Assembly (NCBI GenBank): GCA_965651815.1
Contig: CBFGTJ010000130.1
Span: forward strand, 1 to 9,094
From: CBFGTJ01 sp965651815
GTDB lineage: Bacteria; Actinomycetota; Acidimicrobiia; Acidimicrobiales; Microtrichaceae
Length of the DNA: 9,094 nucleotides
Reading direction: 5' to 3'
This document shows, piece after piece, positions 1 to 6,500 of the stretch. Under the pieces are notes generated by a model. It searched no databases. It had not been told where the DNA came from and saw only the letters and a list, made by a program, of their open reading frames with translations. The position numbers were made by a program, and so were the translations under genes. The number at the start of each line of letters is the position of its first letter. Within the stretch, counting starts at the first letter, position 1.

Positions 1-313
1 GTACCTCCGCTGCCCTCTCCCACACGCCGAGTCTCCGCGCCGTCAGCTCCAGCGCGTTCAGCTCGGCGGCCTGGCTGGCGTGCACAGCCGCGGCGAGCCG
101 GTCGTTGCGGTCGCGGCCGACCTTCCAGTCGGCCGGGTCACCGCTCGGCAGCCCGACGTCGAGGGAGCGGCGCAGGCGTCGCCGGCGCACCTCGGTCGCG
201 CGCCGGGCCTCCACCTCCTCGAGGCGGGCCTTGGCGAGCTGGGCGCGGGCCCGCTCCTCCTGCACCCGCCGGACGCGCAGCACCGAATCGAGTCGGAATC
301 GGTAGCGGCTCAC
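1..313 (-). CDS. fliJ: FliJ, flagellar export ATPase stalk protein (partial, C-terminus outside window)
   Basis: The GTG start at 313-311 overlaps the fliI stop as GTGA, and a G-rich Shine-Dalgarno (six G, 320-325) lies 6 bases upstream. I translated 104 codons by hand with no stop before the window edge; FliJ is usually about 140-150 residues, so roughly the last third is missing. The N-terminus (SRYRFRLDSVLRVRRVQEER) is typical of FliJ: a short YRF.LD.VL.VR opening followed by a charged helix of alternating Arg, Glu and Ala (residues 15-49) expected to form an antiparallel coiled coil. A Gly/Pro turn near residues 54-62 (GLPSGDP) separates it from a second helix. In the family, FliJ sits in the central pore of the FliI hexamer, like the gamma subunit of F1-ATPase, contacts FlhA and helps recycle export chaperones. 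Its place directly after fliI supports the call. The family is weakly conserved, so context matters here. Confidence 0.9.
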   Translation of the reverse strand, partial: MSRYRFRLDSVLRVRRVQEERARAQLAKARLEEVEARRATEVRRRRLRRSLDVGLPSGDPADWKVGRDRNDRLAAAVHASQAAELNALELTARRLGVWERAAEV

Positions 314-1677
314 GACGCACCCCCCATCGCGGTGGGCTCGCCGAGGAGCTCGGCGAGCGCGCCCCACGCCTGGCCCGGTCCGGTCAGGTCGTGGAGGTCC
401 TGGCGGAGGAACGAGTCGATCCGGTCCCGCAGGGCCAGCGCCCGGTCGGTGACCGGGTCCGCGCCGGGGACGTAGGCGCCGATGTCGACCAGGTCCTTCG
501 CGTTGCGCAGGGCGGCGAGCAGCCGGCGCAGCTCGGTGGCGAGCTCGCGCTGCTCCGGGGTCGTGATCGACCCGGCCACCCTCGACAGCGACTGGAGCAC
601 GTCGATCGCCGGGAAGTGGCCGGCGGTCGCGAGCTCGCGGGTGAGGGAGATGTGGCCGTCGAGGATCGAGCGGGCCGTGTCGCCGATCGGGTCGTTGAGG
701 TCGTCGCCCTCGACCAGCACCGTGTAGAAGCCGGTGATCGAGCCGCGCTCGGAGGTGCCGGCCCGCTCGAGCAGGCGCGGCATCAGCGAGAACACCGACG
801 GCGGGTAGCCGCGGGTCGCGGGTGGCTCGCCCGCGGAGAGGCCGATCTCGCGCTGCGCCATCGAGACGCGGGTGAGGCTGTCCATCAGGAGGTTGACGTG
901 CGCCCCCTGGTCGCGGAACCACTCGGCGATGCGGGTCGCGACGAAGGCGGCGCTGCGCCGCACGAGCGCGGGGGCATCCGAGGTGGCGACCACCACCACC
1001 GAGCGCGCCAGTCCCTCGGGGCCGAGGTCGACGTCCAGGAACTCGCGCACCTCGCGGCCGCGCTCGCCGATCAGCGCGAGCACCGACACGTCCGCGTCGC
1101 TGCCGCGCACGAGCATCGACAGCAGGCTGGACTTGCCGACGCCGGAGCCGGCGAGGATCCCGATCCGCTGGCCGCGCCCGATCGGGGTCAGCGTGTCCAT
1201 CGCCCGCACGCCGAGGTGCACGGGCTCGCGCACGAGCGGGCGGCTGAGGGGGTGCGGGGTGTCGCCGTGCAGCGGTGCCCGATCGAGGCCCGACAGCGAC
1301 GGGCCGTCGTCCAGCGCGCGGCCGAGTCCGTCGAGCACGCGCCCGCGCAGCTCCCAGCCGACGGGTGTGTCGAGCGGCGTGCCGCTCGCGAGCACACGGT
1401 CGCCGGCCCGCAGGCCGTCGAGGTGCTCCAGCACCATCGCGACCGGGCCGCGGTCGCCGAGCGACACGACCTCGGCGGGCACGCCGGGCTCGTCGCCCAA
1501 CAGGAGGACCTCGCCGATCGCGGCGTCGATCCCCTCGGTCTCCACGGTCAGCCCGACGACGCGGGCGACCCGGCCGGTCACCCGGGGCGCCGCGGCGCGC
1601 TGCAGCGCCACGCGCCCCTCCGCGGAGAGGTGGGGCAGCAGCGGCGACGGGGCCCGGAGCTCCGCGGTGGCGCTCAC
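310..1677 (-). CDS. fliI: FliI, flagellum-specific ATPase of the type III export apparatus
   Basis: This is a 455-residue protein, normal for FliI, related to the F1-ATPase beta subunit. It hydrolyses ATP as a cytoplasmic hexamer below the export gate and helps unfold and deliver rod, hook and filament subunits. Visible motifs are the Walker A loop AGSGVGKS (176-183, Lys182), the catalytic-glutamate segment IGERGREV (203-210, Glu205), Walker B VNLLMDSL (261-268, Asp266) and the family signature GEPPATRGYPPSVFS (283-297). Residues 1-100 form the N-terminal beta-barrel and the FliH-contact region; 380-455 form the helical C-terminus. The same frame stays open for about 280 codons further upstream, across fliH, but the GTG at 1677 is preceded 7 bases away by a perfect GGAGG (1685-1689) and overlaps the fliH stop as GTGA, so it is the start. 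No active-site residue I can check is missing. Confidence 0.98.
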   Translation of the reverse strand: MSATAELRAPSPLLPHLSAEGRVALQRAAAPRVTGRVARVVGLTVETEGIDAAIGEVLLLGDEPGVPAEVVSLGDRGPVAMVLEHLDGLRAGDRVLASGTPLDTPVGWELRGRVLDGLGRALDDGPSLSGLDRAPLHGDTPHPLSRPLVREPVHLGVRAMDTLTPIGRGQRIGILAGSGVGKSSLLSMLVRGSDADVSVLALIGERGREVREFLDVDLGPEGLARSVVVVATSDAPALVRRSAAFVATRIAEWFRDQGAHVNLLMDSLTRVSMAQREIGLSAGEPPATRGYPPSVFSLMPRLLERAGTSERGSITGFYTVLVEGDDLNDPIGDTARSILDGHISLTRELATAGHFPAIDVLQSLSRVAGSITTPEQRELATELRRLLAALRNAKDLVDIGAYVPGADPVTDRALALRDRIDSFLRQDLHDLTGPGQAWGALAELLGEPTAMGGAS

Positions 1678-2465
1678 GCGGCGACCTCCGGGCCGGTGGC
1701 GGGGGTCCCGCCGGCGCCGAGCGCCGCACGCACGCGGGCGACCGCGCCGGCGATCGTGGCGTCGACCTCGGCCGCGCCGGCCTCGAGCACGCAGTCGCCG
1801 GGCTCGAGCGAGTCGTCGGGCACGAGCTGCAGCGCCGAGCCGGGTGCCAGGTCGTCCGCGGTGACCGACAGGCGCTCGAGGTCGTCGGGGTGCAGGCGTG
1901 CGACCGCCTCCGGCGGGCCGCCGACCGCGGCCAGGGCGCGCCGCACCGCGTCCGCGCCCGGGTCCTGCGCGATCGCGAGCTCGCGGCCGATGACGGTCTC
2001 CGCGACGGCGAACGCGAGCTCGGTGGCCTGCGCGGCGATCGCCGCGGTCACGGCGTCCAGCTCCTCGAGGTGGCGCGCCGCGTCCTCGCGGAGCGCGCGG
2101 AGGATCTCGTCGTAGCGCGCGACGGCGTCGTCGCGGGCGGCCTCGTAGCCCTCGCGGCGGCCCTCCTCGAGCCCCTCGGCGTGGCCCGCGGCCCGGCCCT
2201 CCTCGAGGCCGCGCCGGTAGGCGAGCGCCCAGGCGACCTTGTCGCCGCCACCGTCGGGCTCCTCCTCGGGCTCCTCCGGCTCCTCCTCGGGCTCCGGTTC
2301 GGGCTCGGTGACCTCCTCGACGGTGGGGAGGTGGACGGGCTGCACGGGCGCGGCGCCGTCGCGCACGACCCGGCCGCGGTGCGCGGCGGTGGGCTCGCCC
2401 AGCCACTCGGGCAGGGTCGCGCCCTCGTCCCGTTCCCGGGACCCGAGCACCGCGTCCGTGCTCAC
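1674..2465 (-). CDS. fliH: FliH, negative regulator and stator of the export ATPase FliI
   Basis: A 263-residue protein between fliG and fliI, starting at GTG 2465-2463, which overlaps the fliG stop as GTGA; GAGGAG (2474-2479) lies 8 bases upstream. The layout matches FliH: a disordered N-terminus (1-48) with a Trp (Trp21) in LPEWLG; a Glu/Pro-rich linker (50-71); a glycine ladder with Gly at 86, 90, 94, 98, 102 and 106, forming consecutive GxxxG steps in a helix; a long helix (about 108-165); and a C-terminal alpha/beta domain (190-250) that includes LxPGDCVLEAG. In the family a FliH dimer binds the FliI N-terminus, holds the ATPase inactive and docks it to the C ring through N-terminal tryptophans. 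FliH is related to the peripheral stalk (b and delta) of F-type ATPases. The call rests on context plus the GxxxG helix, since sequence conservation is low. Confidence 0.95.
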   Translation of the reverse strand: MSTDAVLGSRERDEGATLPEWLGEPTAAHRGRVVRDGAAPVQPVHLPTVEEVTEPEPEPEEEPEEPEEEPDGGGDKVAWALAYRRGLEEGRAAGHAEGLEEGRREGYEAARDDAVARYDEILRALREDAARHLEELDAVTAAIAAQATELAFAVAETVIGRELAIAQDPGADAVRRALAAVGGPPEAVARLHPDDLERLSVTADDLAPGSALQLVPDDSLEPGDCVLEAGAAEVDATIAGAVARVRAALGAGGTPATGPEVAA

Positions 2466-3505
2466 TCCACGAACTCCTCGCTGGAGCGGACGAGCACGAT
2501 CTCGCCGGCCTCCTCCAGCTCACGGATGATGCGGACGATCGCGCCCTGGGCCTCCTCGACGGCGCTCAGGCGCACCGCACCGAGGATGACGATGTCCTCC
2601 TCGAGGGTCTCCCGGGCGCGTGCCGACATGTTCGACAGCACCTTCTGCCGCACCTCTTCCCGCACGCCCTTGAGCGCGAGGGCGAGGTCCTTCGACTCGA
2701 CCCGGCGCAGCACCTGCTGCACGGAGCGGTCGTCGAGCGAGATGATGTCCTCGAACACGAACATCCGCGAGCGCACCTCGTCGGCCAGCGCGGAGTCGTG
2801 CTCGTCGAGGCCCTCGAAGATCAGGCGCTCGGTCGCACGGTCGGAGCGGTTCAGCAGGTCGACCAGCGAGCTGATGCCACCTGCGGTGGACATGTCGGTG
2901 CTCTGCGCGACCGACGACAGCCGCCGCTCGAGGGCCTGCTCGACCGCCGCGATGATGTCGGGCGAGGTGCGGTCCATCGTGGCGACGCGGACCGCGACGT
3001 CGCGCTGGGTGTCCTCGTCGAGCCCCGACAGGACCATCGCCGCGGCGTCGGGGTTCATGTGCGCCAGCACGAGGGCGATCGTCTGCGGGTGCTCCTCGCG
3101 GATGAACGACAGCACCATGCGGGGGTCGATCCGCCGCATGAACTCGAACGGCGCCGAGATGAACGCGACCGAGAGGCGGTCGAAGATCTCCTCGGTCTTG
3201 GCGTGGCCGAGGCTCGCCTCGAGCAGCTCGCGGGCGACCTCGACGCCGCCGGAGGCGATGTGTCGGCGGGCGCGTGCGGTGAGGTCGAACTCCTCGAGCA
3301 CCGCGTCGACCACCTCGGGCGACACGTCCTGGAGCCGCGCGACCTCCGCCATGATCTCGGTGATCTCGCTCTCGCGCATCTCCCGCAGCACGCTGGCGGC
3401 GCGCTCGGTGCCCATGGACATGAGCAGGATCGCCGACTTCTGCGGGCCGGTGAGCTGACGGACGGCGTCCGCGCCGGACATCGTCGCGAGGGACTTCGAG
3501 CTCAT
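2462..3505 (-). CDS. fliG: FliG, rotor/switch protein of the flagellar C ring
   Basis: A 347-residue protein, close to the usual 330-350. FliG joins the MS ring to the C ring and carries the charged surface on which the MotA/MotB stator pushes. The N-terminal domain (residues 11-100, with GPQKSAILLMSMG) binds the FliF tail; the middle domain has the EHPQ motif (138-141) in EEHPQTIALVLAHM; the C-terminal domain has MFVFEDI (248-254), with MFVF the hinge motif. By hand alignment with the E. coli protein as I remember it, the torque residues are kept: Lys279, Arg296, Glu303 (Asp in E. coli), Asp304 and Arg312. ATG 3505-3503 overlaps the fliF stop as ATGA. Only a weak AGGG about 10 bases upstream is visible, so translation is probably coupled to fliF. 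Nothing is truncated. Confidence 0.98.
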   Translation of the reverse strand: MSSKSLATMSGADAVRQLTGPQKSAILLMSMGTERAASVLREMRESEITEIMAEVARLQDVSPEVVDAVLEEFDLTARARRHIASGGVEVARELLEASLGHAKTEEIFDRLSVAFISAPFEFMRRIDPRMVLSFIREEHPQTIALVLAHMNPDAAAMVLSGLDEDTQRDVAVRVATMDRTSPDIIAAVEQALERRLSSVAQSTDMSTAGGISSLVDLLNRSDRATERLIFEGLDEHDSALADEVRSRMFVFEDIISLDDRSVQQVLRRVESKDLALALKGVREEVRQKVLSNMSARARETLEEDIVILGAVRLSAVEEAQGAIVRIIRELEEAGEIVLVRSSEEFVE

Positions 3506-5277
3506 CGCTGCACCGCCCTGCGGTCACCCAGCCAGCTGCGCAGCAGCGCCGCGACCTCGTCCGGCTGGTGTTCGATCAGCTCCGCGACCGCTGCGTGGCG
3601 GACCATGCGTTCGTGCTCCTCCGGATCGAGCAACTCCTCCTCCTCGTCGGTCTCCTCCGCCGCCTCCGTCTCCTCGAGCGCCGGCAGCTCCGGCGTCTCC
3701 GGGGGACCCTCGATCGCCTCGGGCGACAGCTCGACCACGTCCGCGTCGTCGAGCTCCTCGGCCACCGCGGTGGCCGGCGCCGGCGGCAGCTCGGCGGGCG
3801 CCTCCCCGGCGAGCAGGGCCTCGAGCTCCTCGTCGCGGCGGCGGGTCGCACGGCGGTGGAGCAGGAAGGCGGCGAGCACGAGCCCCAGCAGGACCGCACC
3901 GATGCCCAGGTTCCGGATCAGCGCGCCCCGTGCGGCCGCGGCGCGGGCCTCCTCCTCCGCCCGGAGCTGCGCCTCCGCGGCCTCGCGGGCCTCCGAGCCG
4001 TCGTCGAACGGGGTGCGGGACACGCTCAGCACGTCACCCCGCTCCGGGTCGATGCCGGCCCCGGCCTCGAGCAGCGGGGTCAGGTTGGCGACCTGGTTCT
4101 CGGTCACCTTGGCCTCGTCGAGGGCCACCGCGACCGACAGGCGCTCGATGCGGCCCGGTGCCCGGTTCGTCGACTCGATCGCGCGGTTCACCGCGTAGCG
4201 GACGTCCGCCTCCTCGAGCTCGTAGTCGGTGCCCTCGCCCCCGGCCTGGATCGGCGGGGTGTCGGGGCCGAGCACGCCGCCGGTCTGCGGCGGGGTGCCG
4301 GCGTAGTTCTCGCCGCGGGTGGACTCCTCGAGCACCAGCGGTCCGCCGGGCCCCTGCTCCGGCGCCTCGTAGGTCTCCCGCGTCATGCTCTCCTCGTCGA
4401 AGTTGAGCACGGCGCTCACGGTCACGTCCGCACCGTTCGGGCCGACGACGCTGGCGAGCATGTCCTCGAGCGCCTTTTCGACCCCGTCCTCGAAGTCGGC
4501 GGTCTGGCGCTGGCGCGTGCCGCTGCCGGCGGCGCTGGTCACGCCCTGGCCGGGCGCGGAGAGCACGTTGCCGTCGGAGTCGGCGACGGTCACCGAGTCG
4601 GGCGACATGCCCTCGATGCCGGACGCGACGAGGTTGACGATCGCCCGGACCTGGTCCTCGGAGAGCTGCTCCGAGCCCTTCGTGCGGACGAGCACGCTGG
4701 CGGAGGGCTTCTCGTCGTCGCGGGCGAAGACCTGCTCGGCCGGCAGCGCGAGGTGCACCACCGCCGTGTCGACCGCGTCGAGCGACTCGATCGTGCGGGC
4801 GAGCTCGCCCTCCATCGCCCGCTGGAACCCGACCCGCTGGCCGAACTCGGAGGTCGTCAGGCCCTGGTTGTCGAGCACGCCGTAGCCGACCTTGGTGTCG
4901 CCGGGCAGCTCGGTGGACGACAGCTTCATGCGGGTCTCGTGGACCTTGTCGGCGGGCACGAGGATCGAGGTGCCGCCCTGGGAGATGCGGTGCGGGATGC
5001 CCTGCTTCTCGAGCTCCGCGACGATCGCGCCGCCGTCCTCGGCGGTCAGCTCCGTGTAGAGCGGGGCGTACTCGGGGCCACCGGTCAGGCGCGAGACCAG
5101 CAGCAGCCCCACGACCACCGCGACCGCGACGCCGGCGGCGCCGGCCTTCTGCGCGGTCGTGTAGCCGGCGAGCAGGCGGGTGATCCGCTCCTTCAGGTCG
5201 CGGGGGCCCTCGTCCGGGCCGCCGTCGAAGCCCGGTGGGGTCCGGCTGTCGACGGCGGTCGTCTCGATCGCCGTCAC
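3502..5277 (-). CDS. fliF: FliF, flagellar MS-ring protein
   Basis: A 591-residue membrane protein, near the usual 520-580 with a slightly long tail. FliF builds the MS ring in the cytoplasmic membrane, on which the rotor, rod and export gate are assembled. It has a first membrane segment (about 46-63, rich in Val, Ala and Leu), an extracytoplasmic ring-building region starting EYAPLYTELTAEDGG (69-83) with SFLIP-like conserved stretches such as KVGYGVLDNQGL (129-140) and FQRAMEGELARTIESLD (151-167), a low-complexity Gly/Pro region (306-350), and a second membrane segment (about 453-473) followed by the basic stop-transfer run HRRATRRR. The cytoplasmic tail is very acidic (483-556) and ends in a helix (557-585, with ELIEHQPDEVAALLRSWL) that in this family binds FliG. 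Start GTG 5277-5275 overlaps the fliE stop as GTGA; no good Shine-Dalgarno is present, suggesting coupling. Confidence 0.98.
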   Translation of the reverse strand: MTAIETTAVDSRTPPGFDGGPDEGPRDLKERITRLLAGYTTAQKAGAAGVAVAVVVGLLLVSRLTGGPEYAPLYTELTAEDGGAIVAELEKQGIPHRISQGGTSILVPADKVHETRMKLSSTELPGDTKVGYGVLDNQGLTTSEFGQRVGFQRAMEGELARTIESLDAVDTAVVHLALPAEQVFARDDEKPSASVLVRTKGSEQLSEDQVRAIVNLVASGIEGMSPDSVTVADSDGNVLSAPGQGVTSAAGSGTRQRQTADFEDGVEKALEDMLASVVGPNGADVTVSAVLNFDEESMTRETYEAPEQGPGGPLVLEESTRGENYAGTPPQTGGVLGPDTPPIQAGGEGTDYELEEADVRYAVNRAIESTNRAPGRIERLSVAVALDEAKVTENQVANLTPLLEAGAGIDPERGDVLSVSRTPFDDGSEAREAAEAQLRAEEEARAAAARGALIRNLGIGAVLLGLVLAAFLLHRRATRRRDEELEALLAGEAPAELPPAPATAVAEELDDADVVELSPEAIEGPPETPELPALEETEAAEETDEEEELLDPEEHERMVRHAAVAELIEHQPDEVAALLRSWLGDRRAVQR

Positions 5278-5585
5278 AGCTGCATCCGCATGATCTCGTT
5301 GAAGGACTCGAGCGCCCGGTTCCGCACGGCGACGGTGAGCTGGGTGGCCAGCTGCGTCTCGGTCGAGGCGATCATGAGGTCCTCGACGCTGCGGAGGTCA
5401 CCGGTCGCGGCGGCGCGGGCCAGCTCGTCGGTGGCCTTGTGCGCGGCGTCCAGGTCGTCGAGCGCCGAGGCGAACGACGACGCGAACGCGGTGCCGGCAC
5501 CCTCGGTGCGGTTGCCGGTGCCGGCCGGCGCGAGCGCGGCGGGACCGGTGGCGAGCGGGTCGATGGGGCTGATGGGCACGGTCAT
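5274..5585 (-). CDS. fliE: FliE, MS-ring/rod junction protein
   Basis: A 103-residue protein, the standard FliE length. FliE is exported and forms the adaptor between the MS ring/export gate and the helical rod. The conserved C-terminal half is clear: SVEDLMIASTETQLATQL (66-83) and VAVRNRALESFNEIMRMQL (85-103), matching the family pattern of a membrane-proximal helix ending in NEIMRMQ. The N-terminus (1-30) is rich in Pro, Ala, Gly and Thr and probably disordered, as expected for an export signal region. ATG 5585-5583 overlaps the flgC stop as ATGA. A GGGAG lies directly against the start, too close to act as a normal Shine-Dalgarno, so reinitiation after flgC is likely. The stop overlaps the fliF start in turn. 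Confidence 0.97.
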   Translation of the reverse strand: MTVPISPIDPLATGPAALAPAGTGNRTEGAGTAFASSFASALDDLDAAHKATDELARAAATGDLRSVEDLMIASTETQLATQLTVAVRNRALESFNEIMRMQL

Positions 5586-6022
5586 CTCCCGATCTCGAGG
5601 GCGCGCAGGTACGAGTCACGGGCACGTTCGAAGACCGTGACGTTCGCCTGGTAGGCGCGCTGGGCGATGATGAGGTTGGTCATCTGGGTGGACAGGTCCA
5701 TGTCCGGCATGCGGACCATGCCGTTCTCGTCGGCGTAGGGGTGGTCCGGCTGGTAGACCATGCGGCCCTCCGGGTCGCCGAACTCGGCGCCCGCGACGTA
5801 GGCACCGGAGCCGATCGAGCCACGCCCGCCGAGGCCGATGGCCTCGCGGAGCCCGCCGCCGGCGGCACGGGCGTGCACGTAGCGCTCCTGGAACGCCGGC
5901 TCGCCGGCCGGGTTGATCGTGCTGATGTTCGCGACGTTGTCGGCGAGGGCGTCGATCCAGGTCTGGTAGACGCGCATCCCGGACGCGGGCGCGCCGAGGG
6001 AGGAGAACGGTGTGATCCGCAT
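5582..6022 (-). CDS. flgC: FlgC, proximal rod protein
   Basis: A 146-residue rod subunit (usual length about 135-150), exported by the flagellar type III system and assembled into the drive shaft. The N-terminal rod signature appears as ALADNVANISTINP (25-38), a variant of the family's NNLANANT motif. The C-terminal half is typical: HPYADENGMVRMPDMDL (94-110) and IIAQRAYQANVTVFERARD (118-136), ending in ALEIG. N- and C-terminal helices form the coiled-coil core of the rod, and the Gly-rich middle (54-80) is the variable region. It starts at ATG 6022-6020, two bases after the flgB stop; a GGAG inside the end of flgB lies 7 bases upstream. The pairing with flgB and fliE is the usual rod gene order. 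Confidence 0.97.
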   Translation of the reverse strand: MRITPFSSLGAPASGMRVYQTWIDALADNVANISTINPAGEPAFQERYVHARAAGGGLREAIGLGGRGSIGSGAYVAGAEFGDPEGRMVYQPDHPYADENGMVRMPDMDLSTQMTNLIIAQRAYQANVTVFERARDSYLRALEIGR

Positions 6023-6024
6023 GG

Positions 6025-6366
6025 TCAGGCTCCGATCGCCGTGCGCAGCGCCGCGTAGCGCCCGTTGAGCGCCTGCACGATGAGCTGCTGGCGCAGCGCG
6101 GTCTCGGTCAGGCCGACCATCTCGTCGGCGACGTTCACGTTGTTGCCGTTGAGCCGGGTCGGCTTCGTCGACGCCTGGACCTCGACGTGGGTGGCCGTCG
6201 GCTCGCCCCGCCGGATGGCTTCGCGCAGCGAGTCCTCGAACGACACGGTCGAGGCGATGAAGCCGGGCGTCTCGACGTTGGCGATGTTGTCCTCGGCGGC
6301 TCGGCGGCGTGCGTCGAGTCCGTTGAGGGACGCCTGGAGGGTGCGAAGGGTCAGGTCGGAGATCAC
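6025..6366 (-). CDS. flgB: FlgB, proximal rod protein
   Basis: A 113-residue protein (family usually 110-140) that forms the base of the proximal rod together with FlgC, FlgF and FliE. It opens with the expected amphipathic helix DLTLRTLQASLNGLDARRRA (4-23) followed by the rod signature NIANVETPGF (27-36). The C-terminal helix contains NGNNVNVADEMVGLTETALR (73-92) and then YAALRTAI (104-111), as in other FlgB proteins. The start is GTG 6366-6364; GAGG at 6371-6374 lies 4 bases upstream, slightly tight but the only candidate, and no other in-frame start fits the family N-terminus. This is the first gene after the only sizeable intergenic gap, which contains a promoter candidate and a hairpin, so flgB probably heads its own transcription unit. 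Confidence 0.97.
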   Translation of the reverse strand: MISDLTLRTLQASLNGLDARRRAAEDNIANVETPGFIASTVSFEDSLREAIRRGEPTATHVEVQASTKPTRLNGNNVNVADEMVGLTETALRQQLIVQALNGRYAALRTAIGA

Positions 6367-6370
6367 GGGT

Positions 6371-6374
6371 CCTC
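6371..6374 (-). promoter_or_regulatory. Shine-Dalgarno of flgB
   Basis: GAGG on the minus strand, 4 bases before GTG 6366. It decides the GTG start of flgB. It begins 2 bases after the foot of a possible hairpin (6377-6392), so its access may depend on local folding. Confidence 0.5.
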
Positions 6375-6376
6375 GG

Positions 6377-6392
6377 ATCCGATCGGTCGGAT
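6377..6392 (-). promoter_or_regulatory. Small hairpin directly upstream of the flgB ribosome binding site
   Basis: On the minus strand the bases read ATCCGA, loop CCGA, TCGGAT: a perfect 6-base stem with a 4-base loop. It lies 2 bases before the GAGG of flgB and inside the leader expected from the promoter candidate at 6443-6470. It has no following T-run, so it is not a rho-independent terminator. Possible roles are stabilising the 5' end of the flgB mRNA, modulating ribosome access, or acting as a DNA operator, as the site also contains the palindrome CCGATCGG. The structure is seen; any function is inference. Confidence 0.35.
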
Positions 6393-6442
6393 GCGTTTCG
6401 CCGGTCCGTGGCGCGTTGGTCGAGCGATCCGTGCTCGCAGGG

Positions 6443-6470
6443 CCATCGGCGCCGGCGAGCCGCTCATGAG
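6443..6470 (-). promoter_or_regulatory. Candidate FliA/WhiG-family sigma promoter for flgB-flgC-fliE-fliF-fliG-fliH-fliI-fliJ
   Basis: On the minus strand CTCA (6467-6470) is followed by 16 bases and then GCCGATGG (6443-6450). Motility sigma factors of the FliA/WhiG family recognise a GCCGAT-type -10 box, and I recall a CTCA, 15-17 bases, GCCGAT-type consensus from flagellated actinomycetes; I could not verify that here. The box lies in the only gap of the cluster. It would start transcription about 70 bases before the flgB GTG, leaving a leader that holds the hairpin and the ribosome binding site. I noticed no second copy with correct spacing elsewhere in the window. Confidence 0.6.
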
Positions 6471-6500
6471 GGTTTCGCGCCGATTCTCCGGATCAGTGCC

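Noticed and set aside
1678..2523. Upstream extension of the fliI frame across fliH, which would give a 737-residue fusion
   Set aside because: The extension is Arg/Gly-rich shadow sequence. The FliI N-terminus begins at GTG 1677 with GGAGG 7 bases upstream, and fliH occupies the other frame with a recognisable protein.
1275..3458. A 727-codon open frame on the plus strand, and similar long plus-strand frames at 391-2115, 3568-5640 and 7161-8828
   Set aside because: They lie antisense to well-recognised flagellar genes, have low-complexity Arg/Ala/Gly/Ser composition and match no family I know. Very high GC at third positions removes stop codons from opposite frames.
2520..3527. Minus-strand frame of 335 codons overlapping fliG
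   Set aside because: Its translation is Arg/Gly/Ala-rich with no domain; it is an out-of-frame shadow of fliG.
6463..6484. A plus-strand CTCA ... GCCGAT pair that would make the flgB promoter bidirectional
   Set aside because: CTCATGAG is palindromic, so CTCA occurs on both strands, but the plus-strand spacer is only 12 bases and the direction leads into the antisense strand of coding genes.
6367..6500. A rho-independent terminator between the fliT-position gene and flgB
   Set aside because: Short GC-rich inverted repeats are present but none has a strong stem followed by a T-run, so read-through from fliD-fliS into flgB cannot be excluded.
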